Below, in pieces: positions 10,167-18,342 of a DNA stretch of 32,688 bases. The DNA comes from JASBSR01 sp963847575. Its GTDB lineage: Bacteria; Pseudomonadota; Gammaproteobacteria; SZUA-229. The notes under the pieces are model-generated. The model had not been told where the DNA came from. It made no database searches and saw only the letters and a list, made by a program, of their open reading frames with translations. A program made the position numbers and the translations under genes. Numbering within the stretch: position 1 is the stretch's first letter; the number at the start of each line of letters is the position of its first letter. Location of the stretch: assembly GCA_963847575.1 (NCBI GenBank), contig CAWKAL010000093.1, positions 1 to 32,688 of the forward strand. The letters are read 5' to 3'.

Positions 10167-11797
10167 TGGCAATGAACAGACTGGATAAGTTACGTAAATT
10201 ACAGGAAAAATATGTAGAACAGCTCCCTGGCAAGCTTAGCGCCTTAGACACGGCCTGGCTCAAGGCACTGCATGAAAACACGCCCGGTGCACTCGAGCAA
10301 TTGCGACAGCTTGCACACAACCTTGCCGGCTCTGCCGGCACCTTCGGATTTCCTGCTATCAGTGTCGAAGCAAGGAAACTCGAAGACATCCTGCGGCCAC
10401 TGAAAGATGAAGCGGAGCTGACGGGGGTCATTGAAGAAACAGTCGCAGACGCACTGCAACGGATCGTCAGCCTGGTAGAACTTGGCCCCGAACAACAAGA
10501 TATTACCTATCCTGTTCACCATGATGACAGCTCACAAAACATTGAGTTTGAACAGCTAGTGTATGTCATTGAAGATGACGAGCTGCTTGCCAGGGAAATA
10601 GCCACCCAACTTCATTATTTTGACTATGAAGTCGAAACATTCTCCAAAGTGTCTGAAGCCATAAATGCCATCAAGTTACGCATACCTTCAGTCATGATTA
10701 TTGACGTCCAGTTACCCGAGGGTGATCTTGCCGGGCCCGAGTTCGCCCAGTTGTTCAATGAATCTTCATCAACCCACGTGCCTTCCATTTTCATATCTGC
10801 AAGAGACGACTGGCAGGCCCGACTTGCGGCGGTGCAGGCGAATGGCAGCGCCTATTTGACCAAGCCGATTGATTTTAATGAATTACTCGAGCGTCTCGAT
10901 TTCATTACCACGAGACAGGCACCTGATCCATTCAAGATCCTTATTGTAGATGACATGCGAGTGCTTGCTGAACACTATGCAATTGTACTTGGCAATACCG
11001 GCATGGAAGTTGAAATTGTCACGGACATAAACGAGCTGCTCGAAGTATTAAGTGACTTCAAACCTGACCTGATAGTAATGGATATTTACATGCCGCAATG
11101 TTCCGGACTTGAAGCTGCAAAAATTATTCGACAGAAAGACGAATTATTAAGCGTACCCATAGTATTTCTGTCTACTGAAGCAGATCCCTCGCAACATATT
11201 TCTGCAATGGAAATTGGTGGCGATGATTTTCTACAAAAACCCATCACAGATGAAAGCCTTGTCATCGCTGTACGCACCCGCGCCCATCGCTTTCGGCAGT
11301 TACGCAGCGAGATGCATACTGATGGCCTTACCGGCCTGCTTAATCACGTCACCTTGAAAACCCGTCTCGAATCTGAAATTGCTCGCGCCCAACGTCAAAC
11401 AGAGCCGCTCAGTTTCGCCATGCTTGACATCGACCACTTTAAAAAAGTGAATGATACATACGGCCACCCGGTAGGCGATCGCGTAATTAAAAGTATCGCC
11501 CGGATGCTGACCAAGCGTCTGCGTAAGTCTGACCTCATTGCACGTTACGGTGGCGAGGAATTTGCCATCATACTACCGGAGACCGACATTAAAACTGCGA
11601 CCAGGCTGGTCGATGATGTGCGCAAGAGCTTTTCGCAGATCACACAACAGACCAACGAAACCCAGTTCAACTGCACGCTCAGTGCAGGCGTTACCCAGCT
11701 CAAACAGGATTCCACGCTTGATAGCCTGATTAACACTGCTGACAATAATCTGTACAAAGCCAAGGAATCAGGAAGAAACAAGGTGTGCGCAGAATAG
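10163..11797 (+). CDS. HPt-REC-REC-GGDEF diguanylate cyclase
   Basis: This soluble 544-residue protein has four modules. An HPt-like helical domain (1-110) carries the probable phospho-histidine H52 in QLAHNLAGSAGTFGF. Receiver 1 spans about 132-245 (VMIIDVQLPEGD, YLTKPIDF). Receiver 2 spans about 255-370 (LIVMDIYMPQCSG, FLQKPITD). The GGDEF domain spans about 385-544, with the intact active-site motif GGEEF at 463-467 and an RxxD inhibitory site (RKSD) five residues before it. It should therefore make cyclic di-GMP from two GTP and show product inhibition. Carrying both an HPt and receivers on the cyclase lets one protein accept phosphate from the upstream kinase receivers. Three ATGs lie close together (10163, 10166, 10172); 10163 is chosen for the ATGA coupling. 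Confidence 0.93.
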   Translation: MMAMNRLDKLRKLQEKYVEQLPGKLSALDTAWLKALHENTPGALEQLRQLAHNLAGSAGTFGFPAISVEARKLEDILRPLKDEAELTGVIEETVADALQRIVSLVELGPEQQDITYPVHHDDSSQNIEFEQLVYVIEDDELLAREIATQLHYFDYEVETFSKVSEAINAIKLRIPSVMIIDVQLPEGDLAGPEFAQLFNESSSTHVPSIFISARDDWQARLAAVQANGSAYLTKPIDFNELLERLDFITTRQAPDPFKILIVDDMRVLAEHYAIVLGNTGMEVEIVTDINELLEVLSDFKPDLIVMDIYMPQCSGLEAAKIIRQKDELLSVPIVFLSTEADPSQHISAMEIGGDDFLQKPITDESLVIAVRTRAHRFRQLRSEMHTDGLTGLLNHVTLKTRLESEIARAQRQTEPLSFAMLDIDHFKKVNDTYGHPVGDRVIKSIARMLTKRLRKSDLIARYGGEEFAIILPETDIKTATRLVDDVRKSFSQITQQTNETQFNCTLSAGVTQLKQDSTLDSLINTADNNLYKAKESGRNKVCAE

Positions 11798-11931
11798 TTT
11801 CCTGCAATTTTGATCAGTGTCGACATTTACATTCATTCATGACGACCGTCGCAAACACAACAAACAACACCACTGTGGAATCAATACTAAACATCTTCGA
11901 AACAATCTGCATCTAATGGCCGCGTCCTGAA

Positions 11932-12387
11932 ATGAAAATTTGGGTCGATGCGGACGCATGTCCAGTGGTGATAAAAGACATTTTATTCAAGGCCGCGCGA
12001 CGCACCGGTGTTACTATCACACTGATCGCAAATCAGCCGGTACAAATACCTGCTTCACAACACATCAGGTTCATACAGGTTTCCTCCGGCTTTGACGTTG
12101 CAGACAATGAGATTATTAAAAGACTGTCGGCAGGTGATCTCGTAATCACCGGCGATATTCCACTTGCGGCAGAAGTGATCGAAAAAGGCGGCCATGCGCT
12201 CAATCCGCGAGGTGAAATGTACTCTGCAGATAACATAAAAGCCCGGTTGAACATGCGTGACTTTATGGAGACAATGCGTGCCAGTGGAATCAATACCGGT
12301 GGCCCGCCGCCATTAAGCCTGAGCGACCGCACGGCTTTTGCCAATCACCTGGACAAACTGTTAACACGGTATGTAAAAAACACTTAA
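11932..12387 (+). CDS. yaiI: YaiI/YqxD family protein (UPF0178)
   Basis: The 151-residue protein begins with the family signature MKIWVDADACPVVIKDIL and carries the conserved VITGDIPLAAEVIEKGG, the NPRGEMYSADNI block and the C-terminal GGPPPLSLSDRTAFAN. The family (DUF188) is widespread and related to PIN-like nucleases by its acidic residues, but its function is not established. Length is normal. A 134-base gap separates it from the cyclase gene, so it is probably a separate unit. Confidence 0.92.
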   Translation: MKIWVDADACPVVIKDILFKAARRTGVTITLIANQPVQIPASQHIRFIQVSSGFDVADNEIIKRLSAGDLVITGDIPLAAEVIEKGGHALNPRGEMYSADNIKARLNMRDFMETMRASGINTGGPPPLSLSDRTAFANHLDKLLTRYVKNT

Positions 12388-12462
12388 CAAGCAGATTCTA
12401 AGCAAAGCCGGACATCCGCATTCGTCGTTGAATATTGCTGAATACCACTACGAGGTATACAC

Positions 12463-12879
12463 ATGAAACCCAGGATTAGCATGATTACCTTAGGCGTTGA
12501 CGACCTGGAAACATCGATAAGGTTTTACCAGCAGGGACTCGGCTTTCCGAAAATGGATTCACCACCTGACGTAGCCTTCTTTACCCTCAATGGCAGCTGG
12601 CTAGGGTTGTTTGGCCGAAAAGCACTCGCTGACGATGCACAGGTGTCCGATATGGGAAAGGGTTTCAATAATTTTGCACTCGCGCACAACGTCCATTCCG
12701 AAGCAGACGTTGATAAAATTATTCAGCAAGCCCTGGCGGCTGGCGCCACCCTTTCAAAACCCGCGCAAAAAACTTCGTGGGGCGGATATTCAGGCTACTT
12801 CAAGGACCCCGACGGCCATCTATGGGAAATTGCACACAATCCTTTATTCTGGGTCGGGCCAGGTGATGACAGTGATTAG
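12463..12879 (+). CDS. VOC family (glyoxalase/bleomycin-resistance fold) protein
   Basis: The 138-residue protein has the two beta-alpha-beta-beta-beta halves of the vicinal oxygen chelate fold. The first half opens ISMITLGVDDLETSIRFYQQ; the second holds GGYSGYFKDPDGHLWEIAHN, with the usual metal-side glutamate near the end. The first half lacks the usual N-terminal metal histidine (there is no H in MITLGVDD), so metal binding and activity are uncertain. The substrate is unknown. It sits 75 bases after yaiI and before a convergent gene. Confidence 0.85.
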   Translation: MKPRISMITLGVDDLETSIRFYQQGLGFPKMDSPPDVAFFTLNGSWLGLFGRKALADDAQVSDMGKGFNNFALAHNVHSEADVDKIIQQALAAGATLSKPAQKTSWGGYSGYFKDPDGHLWEIAHNPLFWVGPGDDSD

Positions 12880-12928
12880 CTGTAGTTTTGCGTACGTAGC
12901 CTTATAGACAAAGTCAAAAGCAACATAA

Positions 12929-13034
12929 TTAGTCCGCAAATTAACGCAAATGTTTTTGTTAGTGCGCCTGCGGCGCACTTCACCTTCAGGTTATTTTGTT
13001 TATTTGCGTTTATTTGCGTTAATTCGCGGACTAA
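12929..13034. repeat. Intergenic inverted-repeat element E1
   Basis: The arms at 12929-12951 and 13012-13034 are inverted copies of 23 bases with one mismatch, made of CGCAAAT-type units (core TTAACGCAAAT). The centre contains a second small dyad, AGTGCGC...GCGCACT (12961-12979), followed by CTTCAGG. It fills the space between the convergent VOC and DUF3565 genes. The centre resembles that of element E2. Confidence 0.8.
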
Positions 13035-13040
13035 AGCTTA

Positions 13041-13244
13041 TTATCTTTTAAACCCAGCCGCCTGTTTGCACAGGCCGCATTCTAGTTCCTTGCCTATCAT
13101 GGCGGCACGGCCTTGCTCGGTCAGAACCCAGGGGCGATTCTGCCACGGTGGACGATGACGCAAATGGCGCGCGTGCCCGCATGCCAGCTCTACCACCCAG
13201 TCGCCTATATCATCCTGATTGAATGCCAAAATTTTCTGTTTCAT
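13041..13244 (-). CDS. DUF3565 family small protein
   Basis: This 67-residue protein matches the short DUF3565 family (pattern F-QD--GDWV-EL-CGH--H-RH-PPW-NRPWV). It carries CGHARHLRHRPPW and a C-terminal ECGLC, so C23/H25/H28-type and later cysteines might bind a metal. Function is unknown. It lies between two palindromic elements (E1 downstream, E2 upstream) and starts with ATG at 13244. Length is normal for the family. Confidence 0.8.
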   Translation of the reverse strand: MKQKILAFNQDDIGDWVVELACGHARHLRHRPPWQNRPWVLTEQGRAAMIGKELECGLCKQAAGFKR

Positions 13245-13258
13245 AATTACTGACTAAT

Positions 13259-13376
13259 TATCCATGGATGAACGCAGATGAACACGGATAAAAGCGTATG
13301 TGCATTTTATGCGCCTGCGGCACTAAACATCAGGACTGTGTTTTCATCCGCGTTTATCTGCGTTCATCCGTGGATA
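13259..13376. repeat. Intergenic inverted-repeat element E2
   Basis: The arms at 13259-13293 and 13341-13376 are inverted copies with about 31 of 35 bases matching (units GGATGAACGCAGATGAAC). The centre carries GCGCCTGCGGC, shared with element E1, and then CATCAGGA, similar to the CAGG segment of E1 and E3. It occupies nearly the whole spacer between the AI-2E-family gene and the DUF3565 gene. Confidence 0.8.
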
Positions 13377-13385
13377 TTATATTTT

Positions 13386-14423
13386 CTATTCAGCATGGCC
13401 CAGCAGTGAACCAATCCAGCGGGTTTCCGTTTTGCTGTCTAGGGCGAGTTTCACAGTAACCGTGAGTGGAACCGATAGCAGCATACCGACCGGGCCAAGT
13501 ACCCAGCCCCAGAATACCAGTGATACAAACACCACCAGTGTTGACAGCCCCAGACCCTTGCCCATCAATTTCGGTTCGAGCACATTACCCACGATGATGT
13601 TAATTGCCAGATAGGCGCCTGCCGCCATCAGCGCAACCCCTGTTCCGGCCTGCACAAACGCAATCAATACTGCCGGCACTGCGGCAATGATCGAGCCGAT
13701 ATTAGGCACATAATTCAGCATGAATGCCAGCACGCCCCAGAGCTGCGGATAATCCACGCCCATTATCCATAGTGATAGCGCCACCAGCAGGCCGGTGAGC
13801 AGGCTCAACCATGTTTTGATACTCATGTAAGCGCGCACTTTTTCTGTAAATTCTTTTGTAAAGTCCGCATCTGCTGAATCAGCATCTCGCGTTTCCTTGA
13901 TCGCTTGTAACTTGCGCCTCAGACTACCCGACTCTAACAAAATAAATATCACTGCAACAAAAATTAAAAACGAATTCGCCAGCACACTGCCAAAACCCGC
14001 GAGTATTGCACGCGCCATTTGCATCGCAGAACGCGGGTCAAAATGACTTGCGATGGTTTCACGCGGTAATGAAATTCCGATTTCACTCAACCACACCAGC
14101 AACTTGCTCCATTCGTGCATCAGCTTGCTTTCATAGAAAGGCATATTTTGAGAGAAGTCGTCCATCGAACTGCCGACCAGCAGCACCAGCAACATACCTG
14201 CCGCGAAAACCAGCAGGACTACAATCAACAGCGCCAGCAATTCGGGTATGCCCTTGTTCTGCATTCCCTGCATCAACGGCAGGCACAGAACAGCGATGAA
14301 CACTGATAACAGGAACGGCACCAGCAGCTCAGATGCTTCGCGCATACCTGCAATCACAATGACCAGAGCGGCACTCACCAGGATAAATCGTGCAGCTTTT
14401 GAAAATGTCGCTTTTTTACTCAT
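13386..14423 (-). CDS. AI-2E family transporter (PerM/TqsA-like permease)
   Basis: The 345-residue inner-membrane protein has about eight predicted helices and the family layout: an N-terminal pair (LLVPFLLSVFIAVLCLPLMQ), a central soluble loop with KVRAYMSIKTWLSLLTGLLV, and the diagnostic C-terminal block MLNYVPNIGSIIAAVPAVL followed by NVLEPKLMGKGLGLSTLVVF. The family includes the autoinducer-2 exporter TqsA and sodium-proton antiporters, so the cargo is unresolved. Its ATG at 14423 overlaps the rmuC stop (ATGA), so it is co-translated with rmuC. Length is typical. Confidence 0.92.
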   Translation of the reverse strand: MSKKATFSKAARFILVSAALVIVIAGMREASELLVPFLLSVFIAVLCLPLMQGMQNKGIPELLALLIVVLLVFAAGMLLVLLVGSSMDDFSQNMPFYESKLMHEWSKLLVWLSEIGISLPRETIASHFDPRSAMQMARAILAGFGSVLANSFLIFVAVIFILLESGSLRRKLQAIKETRDADSADADFTKEFTEKVRAYMSIKTWLSLLTGLLVALSLWIMGVDYPQLWGVLAFMLNYVPNIGSIIAAVPAVLIAFVQAGTGVALMAAGAYLAINIIVGNVLEPKLMGKGLGLSTLVVFVSLVFWGWVLGPVGMLLSVPLTVTVKLALDSKTETRWIGSLLGHAE

Positions 14424-15704
14424 GACTGGCTGGTCTCCTTCTGTTCTGCTTCACGTAATTGCGCCTCTACTAATTCGGCCTCCTGACGCTCTGCTTCCAG
14501 CAATTCAATTTCATCCTCATCTTCCAGCTCAACTTTTTCTATTTTTTCAAACCGGCTACTGATCTTATGGGCTGATTTGTGCACATCACCGACATCCCTG
14601 TTTGCCTGCTCTATATGTTTTGCAAGATTATCCATGCGCGTTCTGAATCGACCGAAATCTTTTGCCAGGTTGACCAGGTGCTCCTGGATCAGGTGCACCT
14701 GCTTGCGAGTTGCCGAATCTTTCAGTACCGCGCGTGCCGTGGTCAAAACAGCCATCATCGTGGTCGGCGAAACCATCCATACTCGCCGACGTTGTGCCTC
14801 TTCTACCAGGTCGGAATGGTGCGCGTGTATTTCCGCGAACACGGCTTCTGCCGGAATAAACATGATGGCGCCGTCTGCGGTTTCGTCGGCAATTATGTAT
14901 TTGTCAGCGATGTCGCTAATGTGTTTCTTGATATCCTGCTTGAACTGGCGCTCCGCACTCAGGCGATCTGCATCGTGCGCATCGGGATCCACCATGCGCT
15001 GAAATGAATCCAGCGGAAACTTCGAATCAATCACGATGTTACCGGTCGGGTCCGGCAGAAACAGCATGCAGTCTGCACGCTTGCCATTCGAAAGCGTGTG
15101 CTGCAATGAAAACGTATTTTCCGGCATGACATTACGCACCAGTCCCGCCATCTGTACTTCACCAAAGGCACCGCGCGAACGTTTATCCGTGAGCACTTCC
15201 TGCAAACTCACTACATTGCTGGACAGTTCTGTTATACGTTTCTGTGCTTCATCTATCAATGCCAGGCGCTTCACTACATCGGTAAATGTTTCGGTGGTTT
15301 TCTCAAAGCCCTTGCTCAGACCGCCTTTCGACCTGGCCGCTAATTTCGGTGAGGCGCTCATTGAGCGTTTGCTGGATCTGTAAATTTGATTTTGCCTGGC
15401 GCTCGACATTGGCCTGTGACATTTCTCCCAGGCGTTTTTCAATACTTTGCTGCAATTCACCAAAGCGTTTTTCAAGTTTTAGCTGGACATCTGCCAGGCC
15501 TTTCAGCTGCTCTTCACGCAACTGGTTTTGTGACTGCTGCAAACTGGAATACTGCTTTCCCTGCTCCTTGTTGCCCTGTTGCATATCCTGCAACTGGCCG
15601 ATGATATACATGATCGCCATTACCGCAACCACGCCCAGCACCAGCAGGATTACCCACACGGTTTCCTGGCTAAGAACGCCCAGCACCATATTTGATTCGT
15701 TCAA
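14420..15704 (-). CDS. rmuC: DNA recombination protein RmuC, one frameshift
   Basis: The restored length is about 427 residues. An N-terminal membrane helix (VWVILLVLGVVAVMAIMYII) is followed by a long coiled coil (about 40-130) and the RmuC nuclease-like domain with GAFGEVQMAGLVRNVMPEN, DSKFPLDSFQRMVD and MFIPAEAVFAEIH. RmuC limits inversions between short inverted repeats. The frame breaks at CC 15321-15322; removing one base gives QVERRLSKGFEKTTETFTDV, the normal join. The C-terminus is a charged tail rich in glutamate. It is upstream of and coupled to the AI-2E-family gene. It is probably intact in the organism. Confidence 0.88.
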
Positions 15705-15837
15705 AACTCACTCCAGTGATCTGATTTTTTTAATACAGTCGGCGCCCATTGCCCGGCCCACTCGCCTCCGGCCTTGTTATACTAACGAACCATGTAAACA
15801 CCTGCGCTAACCTTACCATTTTAGATAGATCGTTCTC

Positions 15838-16206
15838 GTGAAATATAGCCTGTGTAATATCACCGACATCGACGACCCCGGCAGCCGCGCATTCGAACTC
15901 AGGTTCAATAATGCGCCGCTGGACGTTTTCGTCGTCCACAGTAATGGCAGCCTGCGCGCATACGTCAACAGCTGTCCACACACCGGTGCCAACCTCGACT
16001 GGCAGGAAGACCAGTTTCTTGATCTCGACAAGGCGTTGATTCAGTGCTCAACCCACGACGCACTCTTCGAAATCGACAGCGGCCTGTGTATCGCAGGTCC
16101 CTGCGTAGATAAGAGCCTTCAGGCACTCGAATTATCTCAGGAAAACGGCCAACTGGTGCTGCATGTTCCAGACGATTTCATTAACCGGAATGCCGGCCCG
16201 GCCTGA
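15838..16206 (+). CDS. Small Rieske [2Fe-2S] protein
   Basis: This 122-residue single-domain protein has the two Rieske cluster-binding boxes: CPHTGANLDW (C46, H48) and CSTHDALFEIDSGLCIAGPC (C70, H73). Two cysteines and two histidines can therefore hold the cluster. The start is GTG at 15838; no in-frame ATG fits. There is no signal peptide or membrane anchor, so it is a cytoplasmic ferredoxin-like or NirD-like electron carrier. Its partner oxygenase or reductase is not in the window. It is divergent from rmuC. Confidence 0.9.
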   Translation: MKYSLCNITDIDDPGSRAFELRFNNAPLDVFVVHSNGSLRAYVNSCPHTGANLDWQEDQFLDLDKALIQCSTHDALFEIDSGLCIAGPCVDKSLQALELSQENGQLVLHVPDDFINRNAGPA

Positions 16207-16500
16207 AGGCATAACTACCGACGACACCCGGCTGTCCGGGCATGACTATTATTATTACCAGCAGTTTCCGACAGGCCGAACCGCTCACGTCTAATGAGGG
16301 TATTTTCCGCATCCTGCTCATACAGAACGCTATGCTAAACCCAGGCCGGTCGCGAGCAGATCACCAAAGCCCAGCCGGGCGCGGTTTCAGCCGCGCCTGA
16401 AGCACACTGTCACGACACCTGGTTACTTTTGGGCATCGAATTACACGCTATGCCCCGCTTGATGTCGATCAATATAAGCTAAATCTTATGTTACAGCCTG

Positions 16501-16557
16501 TTGACAAATGGCCTGTTCGGTCATATGTTAGTAATCGTTCACTTAAGTTAGTGAGCG
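16501..16557 (+). promoter_or_regulatory. Sigma-70 promoter with overlapping operator dyad before tusA
   Basis: TTGACA (16501-16506, a perfect -35) is followed after exactly 17 bases by TATGTT (16524-16529, 4/6 match to -10). The expected transcription start lies about 16536. A dyad begins there: CGTTCACT (16536-16543), six bases, AGTGAGCG (16550-16557), 7 of 8 positions paired. A repressor bound here would block initiation; the TetR gene two genes along is the obvious candidate (inference). The rest of the 16207-16500 spacer shows no convincing gene. Confidence 0.7.
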
Positions 16558-16587
16558 TTAACACAATATCAACTACCGAGGTGATTT

Positions 16588-16821
16588 ATGAGCGATTTTG
16601 ACGCTGAATTAGACGCAACCGGCCTGAACTGCCCACTCCCAATCCTGCGCGCCAAAAAAGCGATTTCAGGACTGCAGGGCGGCCAGACCCTGAAAATCAT
16701 TGCAACCGACCCGGGTTCAGTGAAGGACTTCGAAGCTTTCTGCAAACAGACAGGCAATGAATTACTGTCCAGCGGTGAAGAAGGCGGCAAGTTCATGTTC
16801 ATGATCAAGAAAGCAGCTTAA
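16588..16821 (+). CDS. tusA: TusA-family sulfur carrier protein
   Basis: This 77-residue protein has the TusA/SirA fold signature LDATGLNCPLPILRAKKAIS. C17 in the CPxP motif is the residue that carries persulfide sulfur. The rest (GQTLKIIATDPGSVKDFEAF, then KFMFMIKKAA) is standard. TusA relatives pass sulfur to tRNA thiolation or, in sulfur oxidisers, to the Dsr or heterodisulfide pathways. The ribosome site GAGGTG lies about 6 bases before the ATG. It is alone with a TetR regulator and has no Dsr or Rhd partner in view, so the precise pathway is open. Confidence 0.92.
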   Translation: MSDFDAELDATGLNCPLPILRAKKAISGLQGGQTLKIIATDPGSVKDFEAFCKQTGNELLSSGEEGGKFMFMIKKAA

Positions 16822-16839
16822 TTGATCACAAGCGGAATG

Positions 16840-16884
16840 CCGGCCCGTATATTTCATCACAACTCGATGAAGTATATGGGCCGG
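16840..16884. repeat. Hairpin between tusA and tetR
   Basis: Arms 16840-16858 and 16866-16884 pair at 17 of 19 positions (CCGGCCCGTATATTTCATC against its inverted copy) around a 7-base loop. No T-tract follows, so it is not a classical terminator. It ends 23 bases before the TetR start and could be an operator or an mRNA processing/stability structure that lowers downstream expression. Confidence 0.7.
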
Positions 16885-16907
16885 AAACCTGCAAAAGATT
16901 CGATCAT

Positions 16908-17549
16908 ATGAATCAACGCATGCCCGCCCCCCAGCGGCGCGATTCCATTCTCAAGGCGGCACAGGCGCTGTTCGCAGAAAAAGGCTTTCACGGCGTTTCG
17001 ATTGACGAAATTGCACGCATGGTCGATGTTTCCCCGGCGATTCTCTATCGCCACTTTGAATCCAAGCAACAACTCTACGAAACCATCCTGCAGCAAATGT
17101 CCGGCAAGCGCGAAAGCTATGTCGACACCGTGGTCAACAGCAGCACCAGTTTTGAAGATGTGCTCATCGGCATGACCCAGGTGTATATCAAAAGCGTGGC
17201 CGACAACCCCGACATGTTGCGCATCGAATTACAGAGCCTGCTGGATGGCAGCTCGGCCAGCAGTGATTTTTTTAAGAACCGCTGGAAAAGCTTTACAGAC
17301 TATATCGAATTCGGTCTCAACGAGCGTATGGCCTATGACATCCCCAACCGCGAGATCACCATCATGGCTGCCGGACTGATGTTTCAGGGCATGGTGCGCG
17401 AAGCCCTGATACAGAAATTTTTACAGCCGCATGATCGGCTCGAAGACCTCAGCATGGACGAACTCAGCCAGGAACTGGTCGCACTATTTTTACGCGCAGT
17501 CGGCATCAACAAATCCCATATTTCGCGCAAGGCTGTAATCAAATCATAA
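16908..17549 (+). CDS. TetR/AcrR family transcriptional regulator
   Basis: The 213-residue protein has an N-terminal TetR helix-turn-helix (about residues 12-58: AQALFAEKGFHGVSIDEIAR, then SPAILYRHFESKQQLYETIL) and an all-helical ligand-binding domain to about 200. The ligand cannot be predicted. It lies 86 bases downstream of tusA in the same direction and probably shares its transcript. The dyad at the tusA promoter (16536-16557) is a likely binding site, so autoregulation is plausible. The ATG at 16908 begins MNQRMPAPQRRDSIL; a second ATG four residues in is also possible. Confidence 0.9.
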   Translation: MNQRMPAPQRRDSILKAAQALFAEKGFHGVSIDEIARMVDVSPAILYRHFESKQQLYETILQQMSGKRESYVDTVVNSSTSFEDVLIGMTQVYIKSVADNPDMLRIELQSLLDGSSASSDFFKNRWKSFTDYIEFGLNERMAYDIPNREITIMAAGLMFQGMVREALIQKFLQPHDRLEDLSMDELSQELVALFLRAVGINKSHISRKAVIKS

Positions 17550-17697
17550 ACTGTTAACCGGCATGCCACCCGGCATGATCCCACGTCTGGAAGCATCGCC
17601 TGAATCAGGCTAGACTTGCACGGCAGGATTCAGCATGATCGTGCGATGCGCACCTTATTCACCATAATTTTAAAGCAAAACCCCGGAGTTTATCTGC

Positions 17698-18309
17698 ATG
17701 TACAATTTAACCAGGCCCCTACTGACATTCACTCTGCTGTTCTCGCTGGCAACCATGTCAGTCAGTTCATTCGCCGATAATCCAAAAGTAAAAATGGATA
17801 CCGATAAAGGCGCAGTGATTATCGAATTGTTTGCCGACAAAGCCCCCGAAACAGTCAAAAACTTTTTGCGCTATGTAGAAGCCGGTAAATATGACGGCAC
17901 TGTTTTTCATCGCGTCATGAAGGGTTTCATGAACCAGGGCGGAGGTTTCGATCGTGACTATAAAAAAGTTGATACCTTTCCAGCGATCAATAACGAAGCT
18001 GACAATGGATTGAAAAACACGCGCGGCACTATCGCCATGGCGCGCACCAATGATCCCAACTCCGCGACTAACCAGTTTTTTATCAACACGGTGGATAACC
18101 CCAACCTGAACCACACGAATAAATCAGTACGTGGCTGGGGTTATTGTGTATTCGGTAAAGTGACAGAAGGTATGGACGTTATGGACAAAATTTCACTGGT
18201 TAAAACAGGGCCCGCAGGTCCGTTCCCTTCCGACGTACCAGTGGAAATCGTTACTATTCAAAAAGTAACCCTGATCCAGGCTGAGGCCAATAACGCCCCG
18301 GTAAAATAA
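17698..18309 (+). CDS. ppiA: Periplasmic peptidyl-prolyl cis-trans isomerase (cyclophilin)
   Basis: The 203-residue protein has a signal peptide (about 1-26, cleaved near SFA-DNP) and one cyclophilin domain. Catalytic-site residues are present: the arginine and phenylalanine in VFHRVMKGFMNQGG, the substrate-pocket segment NSATNQFFIN and a downstream GYCVFGKVTEGMDV. It speeds proline isomerisation in exported proteins. The ribosome site GGAG precedes the ATG by about 9 bases. The C-terminus has a short extra tail (EANNAPVK). The gene converges with ubiC. Confidence 0.9.
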   Translation: MYNLTRPLLTFTLLFSLATMSVSSFADNPKVKMDTDKGAVIIELFADKAPETVKNFLRYVEAGKYDGTVFHRVMKGFMNQGGGFDRDYKKVDTFPAINNEADNGLKNTRGTIAMARTNDPNSATNQFFINTVDNPNLNHTNKSVRGWGYCVFGKVTEGMDVMDKISLVKTGPAGPFPSDVPVEIVTIQKVTLIQAEANNAPVK

Positions 18310-18342
18310 ACCTGGTTGGGCGTGCAGGCTTTGCATGCGCGC

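Noticed and set aside
12929..13376. CRISPR-like array from repeated CGCAAAT/CGCAGAT units
   Set aside because: Units are inverted around a centre and too short; there are no spacers of constant size and no cas genes.
18310..18342. Imperfect GCGTGCA/TGCATGCGC dyad between ppiA and ubiC as a terminator
   Set aside because: Pairing is poor and there is no T-run.
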